Below, piece by piece: positions 17,038 through 24,195 of a DNA stretch of 64,000 nucleotides. Under the pieces are notes generated by a model. That model was not told where the DNA came from and did not search any database. It worked only from the letters and a program-made list of their open reading frames with translations. Location: the NCBI GenBank assembly GCA_025359445.1, contig JANYGB010000051.1:151094-215093 (forward strand), in the 5' to 3' direction. The position numbers and the translations under genes are program-made. Each line of letters begins with the position of its first letter. The stretch's first letter is position 1. Source of the stretch: Sphingomonadaceae bacterium (lineage in GTDB: Bacteria > Pseudomonadota > Alphaproteobacteria > Sphingomonadales > Sphingomonadaceae).

Positions 17038-17078
17038 CAGGGCGGGGTTAGTGTGCGCGGCCCGGCTGCGCAACGCCA

Positions 17079-17232
17079 GATCCTTTCCATTTTCGCTCTT
17101 GCGCAAATGGGGAGGTGGCAGGCCCGCAGGGACTGACGGAGGGGTGTCAACACCAGCGCCGATACCCCTCCGTCTCGGCCTGCGGACGATCCAACTCCCC
17201 ATTTGTGGCATTCGCCAAAAATGGAGAGGACC
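17079..17232. repeat. Palindromic intergenic repeat, family A, copy 3
   Basis: The same block order as copy 2: GATCCTTTCCATTTT, AAATGGGGAGGTGGC, GACGGAGGGG, then CCCCTCCGTC, CTCCCCATTTG and AATGGAGAGGACC. It lies between the divergent GT39 and metZ starts (about 42 and 45 bp from each), so it sits where both promoters should be. Confidence 0.88.
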
Positions 17233-17276
17233 TTGATGTTGCCCTGCGGCGGAGACACACCTAAAGCCCGCCAATC

Positions 17277-18482
17277 ATGAAGCGCACCACCGGCACCGAT
17301 CGATCGATTACGCAAGGCTGGCGCTCAGCCACGCAAGCCGTGCGCGGGGGAACCTGGCGCAGCGAGGCGGGGGAGACCAGCGAGGCGCTGTTCCTGACCT
17401 CGGGCTATGCCTACGACGATGCCGAAACCGCCGCCGCGCGGTTCCGCGGCGAAGACCCGGGGATGACCTATTCGCGGCTGCAAAACCCGACCGTGGCGAT
17501 GCTGGAAGAACGCATCGCGCTGATGGACAAGGCCGAGGCGTGCCGGGTCCAGGCATCGGGCATGGCGGCGATGACTGCGGCGCTGCTGTGCCAGCTGAGC
17601 CAGGGCGATCACGTGGTTGCCGGGCGGGCGGCGTTCGGCTCGTGCCGCTGGCTGGTCGATCAGCTGCTGCCGCGCTTCGGGATCGCCTCGACCACGATCG
17701 ATGCGCGCGACAACGCAGCATGGGAAGCGGCGATCCAGCCCAATACGAAGGTGTTCTTCTTCGAAACCCCGGCCAACCCGACGATGGACATTGTCGATCT
17801 GAAGGCGGTCTGCGATCTGGCCAAGGCGCACGGGATTACCACCGTGGTCGACAATGCCTTTGCCACCCCCGCTTTGCAGCGCCCGATCGAATGGGGCGCC
17901 GACGTGGTGGCTTATTCCGCCACCAAGATGATGGACGGGCAAGGCCGCGTGCTGGCGGGCGCGGTGGCCGGGTCAGCGCAGTTCATCAACGACAAGCTGC
18001 TGCCGTTCCAGCGCAACACCGGGCCCAACCTGTCACCGTTCAACGCCTGGGTGGTGCTCAAGGGGCTCGAGACGCTCGACTTGCGGATCCGCCGCCAGAG
18101 CGAAAATTCCATGGCAGTTGGCAAGATGCTCGAAGGCCGGGTACCGAAAATCAACCACCCGGGGCTGGCGAGCTTCCCTCAGCATAACCTGGCGATGCAG
18201 CAGATGGACGCTTGCGGCGGGATCTTCAGTTTTGAGGTTGAAGGCCGCGCGCAGGCACACGCACTGCTTAACGCGCTGCAATTGATCGATATTTCGAACA
18301 ACATCGGCGATTCGCGCAGCCTGATGTGCCACAATGCCTCGACCACGCACTATTCGGTCAGCGCCGAAGCGCGCGAGGAGATGGGGGTGACCGAGGGCAT
18401 GCTGCGGCTTAACGTCGGGCTTGAGGACCCAGCTGACCTGATCGAAGACCTTGATCAGGCGCTGCGCAGCGCCGGATTATGA
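17277..18482 (+). CDS. metZ: O-succinylhomoserine sulfhydrylase
   Basis: A 401-aa Cys/Met-metabolism PLP enzyme making homocysteine directly from O-succinylhomoserine and sulfide. The PLP lysine is K217 in 'AYSATKMMDGQGR'; the phosphate-binding 'ASGMAAMTAALL' (about 92-103), 'YSRLQNPTVAMLEERIA' and 'FETPANPTMDIVDL' are family features. The MetZ assignment rather than cystathionine gamma-synthase rests on overall similarity and on the neighbouring HWE kinase-apaG-LysR arrangement, so it is moderately firm. The leader between copy 3 of repeat A and the start is only 44 nt, and no SAM-responsive riboswitch was recognised. Confidence 0.92.
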   Translation: MKRTTGTDRSITQGWRSATQAVRGGTWRSEAGETSEALFLTSGYAYDDAETAAARFRGEDPGMTYSRLQNPTVAMLEERIALMDKAEACRVQASGMAAMTAALLCQLSQGDHVVAGRAAFGSCRWLVDQLLPRFGIASTTIDARDNAAWEAAIQPNTKVFFFETPANPTMDIVDLKAVCDLAKAHGITTVVDNAFATPALQRPIEWGADVVAYSATKMMDGQGRVLAGAVAGSAQFINDKLLPFQRNTGPNLSPFNAWVVLKGLETLDLRIRRQSENSMAVGKMLEGRVPKINHPGLASFPQHNLAMQQMDACGGIFSFEVEGRAQAHALLNALQLIDISNNIGDSRSLMCHNASTTHYSVSAEAREEMGVTEGMLRLNVGLEDPADLIEDLDQALRSAGL

Positions 18483-18558
18483 TCCACGTTTTTGGATCTA
18501 TCGGGGCTTGCAATATCATGGGTAGCGCGGCACGTTCCCGGCGGGTGGTTGGTTTAAC

Positions 18559-19923
18559 GTGGGAAGCCTGCGCCTAATGCTCACCGCCGATCTGTTTGCA
18601 GCAATCGTTGAAGGTTCCGACGCCGCAATTATTGCCAAAGACCTTGATGGCTGCGTGTTAACCTGGAACCAGGCCGCGCAAAATGCCTTCGGGTGGACCG
18701 CTGCCGAGATGATCGGACAACCGATCCGCCGCCTTATTCCGGCCGACCGCCAAGCGGAAGAAGACGAAATCCTGGCGACAATCCGGCGCGGTGAAAGCGT
18801 GGACCGACTGGAAACCGTTCGCCTTCATAAAGATGGCTCGCTGATCCCGATCGCCGTGCTGGTATCACCGATCCGCGATGCCAGCGGTACCATCATCGGT
18901 GCGAGCAAGATCGCCCGCGATATCCGCGATGAAGTCCAGACGCGCACCGCGTTGCGTGAAAGTGAAGCCCGGTTCGAGCTGATGGCGGACAATATCACCC
19001 AGCTCGCCTGGATCGGCGACGCAGAAGGCTCGCTCTATTGGTACAATCGCCGGTGGTTCGATTACACCGGAACAACGCTTGAGGAGATGGCTGGGTGGGG
19101 CTGGGAAAAGGTGCACCACCCGGATCACGTTGACCGCGTGGTTGCCCATGTCAAAGAGGGTTTCGAAATCGGCACCGAATGGGAAGAAACCTTCCCGCTG
19201 CGCGGCGCCGATGGGCAATACCGCTGGTTCCTGACCCGCGCGGTTCCGCTGAAGGACGAGGCTGGCAAGGTGGTATGCTGGTTCGGCACCAACACCGACG
19301 TCACCGAACTGCGCGATGCCGAGCAGCGGATCGAAGTGCTGATGATGGAGGTCAGCCACCGCTCGAAAAATCTGCTGTCGGTGGTCCAGTCGATGGCGCG
19401 GCGGACTGCTTCGACCAGTGAAGACTTCATCCCCCGGCTCGAGCGGCGCATTGCCGCGCTCGCCGCCAACCAGGATGTGCTGGTGCAGCGCAACTGGTCG
19501 CCGGTGCCATTGCGCGAACTGATCGATGCGCAACTCCTCTTTCTTGAGCAAGCGCAGAACCAGACCCAGATCAATGGCCCCGATGTGGTGATCCAGTCGA
19601 ACACCGCCGAGGCGCTGAGCATGGCGCTGCACGAACTGGCGACCAATGCCGACAAGTACGGCGCCTATTCGGTGCCGGGCGGGCTGGTTAAAATCACTTG
19701 GGACGTCGGCGGAAACGGAGCTGACGCGGAATTCGTCCTGCGCTGGACCGAAAGCGGCGGGCCGCCGGTGCCGCAAAACGGGGAGCCGGGGTTCGGTACG
19801 CGGATTATCCGCGATGTGCCGAGCGGGCGGCTGCGCGGCGAGGTAGAAACCGAATACGCCCCGCAAGGGTTCCGCTTCACGCTGCGCTGCCCGGCGGCCA
19901 ACGTGCTGGCGCTGCCGGAATAA
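18559..19923 (+). CDS. Soluble PAS-PAS sensor histidine kinase, HWE family
   Basis: A 454-aa cytoplasmic kinase without membrane segments. PAS 1 covers about 8-125 ('AAIIAKDLDGCVLTWNQAA'), PAS 2 about 135-255 with the PAC segment 'DGQYRWFLTRAVPLKDEAG'. The HWE/HisKA_2 phosphorylation site is H267 in 'MMEVSHRSKNLLSVVQSMA', the HATPase begins 'ALHELATNADKYGAYS', and the WxE motif is 'RWTESGG'. HWE kinases often feed PhyR in the alphaproteobacterial general stress response or sense light or redox; the lack of a Cys in a LOV-type motif argues against a flavin photoreceptor. No response regulator is adjacent. The start is GTG; ATG at 18577 is an alternative. Confidence 0.92.
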   Translation: MGSLRLMLTADLFAAIVEGSDAAIIAKDLDGCVLTWNQAAQNAFGWTAAEMIGQPIRRLIPADRQAEEDEILATIRRGESVDRLETVRLHKDGSLIPIAVLVSPIRDASGTIIGASKIARDIRDEVQTRTALRESEARFELMADNITQLAWIGDAEGSLYWYNRRWFDYTGTTLEEMAGWGWEKVHHPDHVDRVVAHVKEGFEIGTEWEETFPLRGADGQYRWFLTRAVPLKDEAGKVVCWFGTNTDVTELRDAEQRIEVLMMEVSHRSKNLLSVVQSMARRTASTSEDFIPRLERRIAALAANQDVLVQRNWSPVPLRELIDAQLLFLEQAQNQTQINGPDVVIQSNTAEALSMALHELATNADKYGAYSVPGGLVKITWDVGGNGADAEFVLRWTESGGPPVPQNGEPGFGTRIIRDVPSGRLRGEVETEYAPQGFRFTLRCPAANVLALPE

Positions 19924-19970
19924 CGAAGCGCCATTGTCGGGCGCGCTGCCAGTCGCTATCTCTCCCCGCA

Positions 19971-20369
19971 ATGAAAGAGCTCTTCCAGCACGCCGCGATA
20001 ACCGACGGCATCACCGTGCGCGTCGCGGTCAGCTTCCTGCCCGACCAATCGCAGATTGAGGCGGGCAAGTGGTTCTGGGTCTATCACATTAGAATCGAGA
20101 ACGATTCGGACGAGGCGGTGCAGCTGCTCACGCGCCATTGGAAGATCACCGACGGACGCGGAATGGTCAATTATGTTGAGGGTGAGGGCGTGGTTGGCGA
20201 ACAGCCGCTGCTGCTCCCCGGGCAGAGCCACGATTATGTCTCGGGCTGCCCGCTCGGCACGCCTCACGGCAGCATGGCCGGGCATTACACCTTCCTGCGC
20301 ACCGACGATTCGCTGCTTGAGGTGGCGATCCCGTTTTTCCCGCTGGCCGCGCCTGCGACTGCAGACTAA
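19971..20369 (+). CDS. apaG: ApaG domain protein
   Basis: A 132-aa single-domain protein with an immunoglobulin-like beta fold. 'FWVYHIRIENDSDEAVQLLTRHWKI' is broken across residues 35-60, and 'GEGVVGEQPLLLPGQSHDYVSG' and 'GSMAGHYTF' match the family. E. coli ApaG is linked to Co2+ resistance and diadenosine tetraphosphate control, but its biochemical role is not settled. It lies between the kinase gene (47 nt) and a LysR gene (12 nt); the latter spacing suggests one mRNA. Confidence 0.93.
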   Translation: MKELFQHAAITDGITVRVAVSFLPDQSQIEAGKWFWVYHIRIENDSDEAVQLLTRHWKITDGRGMVNYVEGEGVVGEQPLLLPGQSHDYVSGCPLGTPHGSMAGHYTFLRTDDSLLEVAIPFFPLAAPATAD

Positions 20370-20381
20370 ACGCCCGGGGCC

Positions 20382-21167
20382 ATGAAGCGCACCCACTTAC
20401 CCCTCAACGCCCTGCGCGTATTCGACGCGGCCGCACGGCACCTGTCGTTCACCCGCGCGGCGGACGAGCTGGCGGTGACCCCGGCCGCGGTCGGCCAGCA
20501 GATCCGCGCGCTTGAGGATGTGCTCGGCGTGGTGCTGTTCCGGCGCACTCCCAAGGGTCTTGAGCTGACCGACGAGGCAAGCGCCGGGCTTGAGGCGCTG
20601 CGCACCGGGTTTCTCCATTTCGAGGATGCGGTGCGGGCGATGCAGGCCGGGCAATCGAGCCACGTCTATACCATCGCCGCGCCGCGCGAATTCTTCGCCA
20701 CCTGGCTCGCACCACGGCTGGCCAAGTTCCGCCAGACCAACGCCGCAGTGCGTTACAATCTGGTGTCCGACGAAGACGCCGATTTCACCGAAGCCAACCT
20801 CGATCTCGCGGTGCGCTGGGCCGAGGGGCCGGGCGAGCTTGAAGGCGTGATGCTGGGCAGCGCGAGCCGGGTGAATGTCGGTGATGGTTGCTGGATCGCC
20901 TGGCCGGGTGACCCTGCGCCCGAAGGCGAAGGCTGTGAGGCCCCGCTGCTCAACGTCGGTGATGCCGGCCAGGCGCTTGCCGCCGCCGCCGCCGGCATGG
21001 GCCGCGCGCGGGTACCCGCACTGCTCGCGCAATCATGGCTCGATAACGGCCGGATCAAAGCGCTCGGGGATGTCGAAGAATGCCGCCAAAGCTACTGGCT
21101 GGTCGCCCCCGCACCGCAATGGCGGCAAAAGAAGGTCAAGGCGCTGGTGGCGTTTCTGAGCGCCTGA
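20382..21167 (+). CDS. LysR family transcriptional regulator (GcvA-like)
   Basis: A 261-aa regulator. The N-terminal winged helix (about 6-64) includes 'LNALRVFDAAARHLSFTRAA' and 'AVTPAAVGQQIRALEDVLGV', the GcvA/AmpR subgroup pattern. The C-terminal co-inducer domain (about 90-258) is slightly short. It sits 12 nt after apaG and probably shares its transcript. The effector and targets are unknown. Confidence 0.92.
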   Translation: MKRTHLPLNALRVFDAAARHLSFTRAADELAVTPAAVGQQIRALEDVLGVVLFRRTPKGLELTDEASAGLEALRTGFLHFEDAVRAMQAGQSSHVYTIAAPREFFATWLAPRLAKFRQTNAAVRYNLVSDEDADFTEANLDLAVRWAEGPGELEGVMLGSASRVNVGDGCWIAWPGDPAPEGEGCEAPLLNVGDAGQALAAAAAGMGRARVPALLAQSWLDNGRIKALGDVEECRQSYWLVAPAPQWRQKKVKALVAFLSA

Positions 21168-21218
21168 ACGGGACGAAGTGGCAGCCCCAACGAACTGCCA
21201 CTTCAACCCAGGATTGCT

Positions 21219-21389
21219 TCAGATATCGTTGCCGAGCGCGCCTTCGACCGCGCCTTTGGCTTTCTGCAGCTTGCCTTTGGCCTGCTGCGCCGTGCCTTCG
21301 TCGCGGGTGTTGGAGTTGTCGCTGTGCTGCTTGGCCTTGCCCATTGCGTCGTTGGCGGCACCCTTGGCTTTGTCGATCATCTCACCCAT
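21219..21389 (-). CDS. CsbD family stress protein (56 aa)
   Basis: A 56-codon frame on the minus strand encodes a hydrophilic, helical protein beginning MGEMIDKAKGAANDAMGKAK and containing 'QQAKGKLQKAKGAVEGALG', the repeated KxKG(A) pattern of CsbD proteins. The SD-like GAAGGAA lies 8-9 nt before the ATG. CsbD proteins are general-stress-induced in many bacteria with an unknown molecular role. Its transcription is convergent to the LysR gene and divergent from the MFS gene. The expected GGAAC...CGTT stress promoter was not found with correct spacing. Confidence 0.88.
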   Translation of the reverse strand: MGEMIDKAKGAANDAMGKAKQHSDNSNTRDEGTAQQAKGKLQKAKGAVEGALGNDI

Positions 21390-21451
21390 GGCCTAATTCC
21401 TTCATTCATCTGCGCCCCACAAAGACTTAACCGTTGGCTGAAGAAATCGTT

Positions 21452-21471
21452 TCGTTACAGTTGCGTAACGA
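21452..21471. promoter_or_regulatory. Inverted repeat between csbD-like and MFS genes
   Basis: TCGTTAC, a 6-nt spacer, then GTAACGA: perfect 7-bp arms in the shared 178-bp divergent region. Looks like an operator for a dimeric regulator; whether it serves one or both genes is unknown. Confidence 0.35.
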
Positions 21472-21567
21472 GATGAAACAACGTGCTTGAGCGGCAATCC
21501 GAATTGGCCGGTTCCCATTGCCATCATTTTCGGCAAAGGTTGCCCGGCAACCGGGGGTAAGCGATCA

Positions 21568-22791
21568 ATGCAGCCAAGTTTGATCAGTGAATGGCGCGGG
21601 ATGGCGAAGCCGCAGCGGATGGCGGTATGGGCGGCTTATCTGGGCTGGACGCTCGACGCGTTCGATTTCTTTCTGCTGGTGTTTTCGATCAAGGCGATTG
21701 CCGATACCTTTGGCGCCGACAAGACCAGCGTCACCCAAGCGATATTCTACACGCTCGCCGCACGGCCGATCGGCGCACTGGCATTTGGCTGGTTGGCCGA
21801 GAAGATCGGGCGGCGTCCCGTGCTGGTCATGGTGGTGGTGGCGTTTTCGGTGCTGTCGGCGCTGTCGGGACTTACGCAGACGCTGGCGCAATTGCTGATC
21901 GTGCGGACCCTGTTCGGGTTTGCCATGGGCGGCGAGTGGGGGATCGGGGCGAGCCTGGCGATGGAAACCATTCCGCCGCGGCTGCGCGGGCCGGTTTCGG
22001 GGCTGATTCAATCGGGCTATCCCAGCGGCGCGCTGCTCGCCAGCCTGGCGTACTATCTGTTCTTCGATGCGATCGGCTGGCGCGGCATGTTCTTCCTCGG
22101 CCTCACCCCCGCGCTGTTCGTGCTGTTCGTGCGGATGCATGTTGAGGAAAGCCCGCAATTCCTCGCCCGGCAAGGCCAGAAAATGCAGCATCCGCTGCTC
22201 GCCTTGGCGCAAAATTGGAAGCTGGTGCTTTATCTGGTGGTGCTGATGACGCTGTTCAACAGCTTCAGCCACGGCACGCAGGATCTCCACGCCACGTTCC
22301 TCCAGACCCAGCGCAAACTCGATACCCACGCGGTCGGCCTGATCAGCATCGTCGGCTATTGCGGGGCGATTGTCGGGGCGATGATGATGGGGCCGTTGTC
22401 GCTCAAATTCGGTCGGCGGCGCACGATCGGTTTGGCCTGTATAGTCGCGCTACTGGTTCTGCCGCTGTGGGTCTGGGCGCCCAATCCGGTGCTGCTCGGG
22501 CTCGGCGCGTTCTTGATGCAGGCCGGAGTGCAGGGTGCCTGGGCAATGGTTCCGGCGCATCTTAACGAGCTATCACCCCCGGCGGTCCGGGCGCTGTTCC
22601 CGGGTCTGGTCTATCAGCTGGGTAACCTGCTCTCATCGTATAACGTGGTTGTGCAAAGCCAGATCGCTGAAAGCCGCGGCAATGACTATGCCTTTGCGCT
22701 GGCGCTGTTTGGCGGCACGGTCGCGGTCCTGTTGGCGATATGGGCTCAGCTTGGGCCGGAGAAGAGCACCGGAGAACTCGCCAAGGCGTAG
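21568..22791 (+). CDS. MFS transporter, metabolite:H+ symporter type
   Basis: A 407-aa 12-helix transporter. 'GWTLDAFDFFLLVFSIKAIA' in TM1 with the conserved acidic residues is typical of the sialate/carboxylate (JEN1/lactate, NanT-like) symporters. The cytoplasmic motif A appears as 'GWLAEKIGRRPVL', with a second version 'SLKFGRRRTIG' in the C-half, and 'GFAMGGEWGIGASLAMET' is the TM5 family signature. Probable substrate: a small carboxylate such as lactate; the exact compound cannot be told. The start at 21568 is preceded by GGGGGTAAG; upstream in-frame codons look non-coding. Confidence 0.9.
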   Translation: MQPSLISEWRGMAKPQRMAVWAAYLGWTLDAFDFFLLVFSIKAIADTFGADKTSVTQAIFYTLAARPIGALAFGWLAEKIGRRPVLVMVVVAFSVLSALSGLTQTLAQLLIVRTLFGFAMGGEWGIGASLAMETIPPRLRGPVSGLIQSGYPSGALLASLAYYLFFDAIGWRGMFFLGLTPALFVLFVRMHVEESPQFLARQGQKMQHPLLALAQNWKLVLYLVVLMTLFNSFSHGTQDLHATFLQTQRKLDTHAVGLISIVGYCGAIVGAMMMGPLSLKFGRRRTIGLACIVALLVLPLWVWAPNPVLLGLGAFLMQAGVQGAWAMVPAHLNELSPPAVRALFPGLVYQLGNLLSSYNVVVQSQIAESRGNDYAFALALFGGTVAVLLAIWAQLGPEKSTGELAKA

Positions 22792-22794
22792 TTT

Positions 22795-23118
22795 TTAGTT
22801 ATTCTGGATATTCGAGCGCGATTTTGTGATCTTTTGGCTATTCGGCGCGGGCGGCGGGGGCGGGCAGACCGGTGCCGCCAGACTGTCCCTGCCGGTTACA
22901 GTCAGCTTTGGCGCGGGCTGCATGGCTGTTTCGGCGGGCAACGTGCCGCTAGGGGCCGGGCTCACATTGCTTTGAGCAGCAAGCACAACAGCTTCCGCTG
23001 GCGCCGGGCATTTGTCAGCAGTCGCAGCCGGGGGCGGAACGGTACCGGCCTGAATAACGCTGGCCAGCGCGGCCAGTGATCCGGTTAATGCGAACAGCGA
23101 AATACGCGATACGGCCAT
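22795..23118 (-). CDS. Small secreted proline/alanine-rich hypothetical protein
   Basis: A 107-aa protein with a plausible signal peptide ('RISLFALTGSLAALASVIQA') and a low-complexity Pro/Ala-rich mature part with two cysteines ('DKCPAPAE', 'AAPVCPPPPPAP'). There is no recognised domain. It is convergent with the MFS gene (3 nt between stop codons) and divergent from the alpha/beta hydrolase. Being a real gene rests on the signal peptide and the fit into the gap. Confidence 0.55.
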   Translation of the reverse strand: MAVSRISLFALTGSLAALASVIQAGTVPPPAATADKCPAPAEAVVLAAQSNVSPAPSGTLPAETAMQPAPKLTVTGRDSLAAPVCPPPPPAPNSQKITKSRSNIQNN

Positions 23119-23254
23119 CTGTCGTCCCCTACATATCCGGGGTAAGCGCTAGGCCCAAATTGCCAGAGCGGCAAATCATGCGCAATCAGCGCGATTTAAT
23201 CGAGCGATTAAAATTGTCGTTGACCCGCGCGGAAGCCACCGGCATCGCATCGTC

Positions 23255-24103
23255 ATGCACACCGAAACCATCCGCATTGCGCTTCCCGGGGATATCTCGC
23301 TTGCCGCCGATGTCGCCGGGCCGCGCGGCGCGCCTACCGTGATCCTGGGCCACGGCGGCGGGCAGACCCGGCACTCGTGGGACAAATGCGAGCAGCAACT
23401 GGCACAGGCCGGCTACTACGCGATCAACTATGACCTGCGCGGCCACGGCGACAGTGACTGGTCACCCGATGGCGATTACGGGATCGAGACCCGCGCGCAC
23501 GATTTGATTGCGGTCGCGGGGCACGGCAGTTCGCCGGTCGCGCTGGTGGGGGCGTCGCTCGGCGGGATTACCGCGCTGGTGGCTGCCTCGCTCGGGTTCG
23601 ATGTGGCGGCGTTGGTGCTGGTCGATATCGTTCCGAAAATGTCGCCGGTCGGGGTTGCGAAAATCCGCGGTTTCATGATGGCGCATGGTGACGGTTTCGC
23701 CAGCCACGAGGAAGCCGCCGATGCAATCTCGGCTTATTATCCTGACCGGCCGCGGCCCAAGGATCTTTCGGGCCTGAGCAAAAATCTGCGGCTGGGCGAG
23801 GACGGTCGCTTCCGCTGGCATTGGGACCAGCGGATGATGACCGACGAGCGCGCCGATCCGCGCCACATGCTCGAACTGCTCGATGCAGCTGAATGGACGG
23901 ACCGCGTTCCGACCCTGCTGGTGCGCGGAATGAAGAGCGATATCGTTACCGACGACGGCGTGGCCGATCTGCGCCGCCGCATCCCCGCGCTCGAGATTGC
24001 CGACATTCGCGGGGCCGGCCACATGGTCGCAGGCGACCGGAATGACGATTTCAACGCCGCGGTGATCGAGTTCCTCTCGCGGGTGATGCCGGCGGCCAAG
24101 TAA
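23255..24103 (+). CDS. Alpha/beta hydrolase
   Basis: A 282-aa hydrolase of the epoxide hydrolase/dienelactone-like type. The oxyanion-hole segment is 'LGHGGGQTRHSW', the nucleophile S101 sits in 'LVGASLGGIT', a probable acid is in 'LVRGMKSDIVTDDG', and the catalytic His in 'GAGHMVAGDRND'. A cap domain spans about 130-200. No signal peptide, so cytoplasmic. The 92 nt to the next gene leaves room for a promoter. The substrate is unknown. Confidence 0.9.
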   Translation: MHTETIRIALPGDISLAADVAGPRGAPTVILGHGGGQTRHSWDKCEQQLAQAGYYAINYDLRGHGDSDWSPDGDYGIETRAHDLIAVAGHGSSPVALVGASLGGITALVAASLGFDVAALVLVDIVPKMSPVGVAKIRGFMMAHGDGFASHEEAADAISAYYPDRPRPKDLSGLSKNLRLGEDGRFRWHWDQRMMTDERADPRHMLELLDAAEWTDRVPTLLVRGMKSDIVTDDGVADLRRRIPALEIADIRGAGHMVAGDRNDDFNAAVIEFLSRVMPAAK

Positions 24104-24195
24104 TTCCCGAAGTCGACGCAGCGACTCGACAGCGCCCGTGAAATCCGTAACTTCTGTCAGTTAGGGAGAGGCCTGAGCAAGGCAGGGGAGACACG

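Noticed and set aside
17233..17276. SAM-responsive riboswitch upstream of metZ
   Set aside because: Only 44 nt remain between the repeat and the start, and no pseudoknot-like pairing was found.
21480..21515. EcfG promoter for the CsbD gene
   Set aside because: GGAAC and CGTT are present on the minus strand but 27 nt apart, outside the 16-18 nt spacing.
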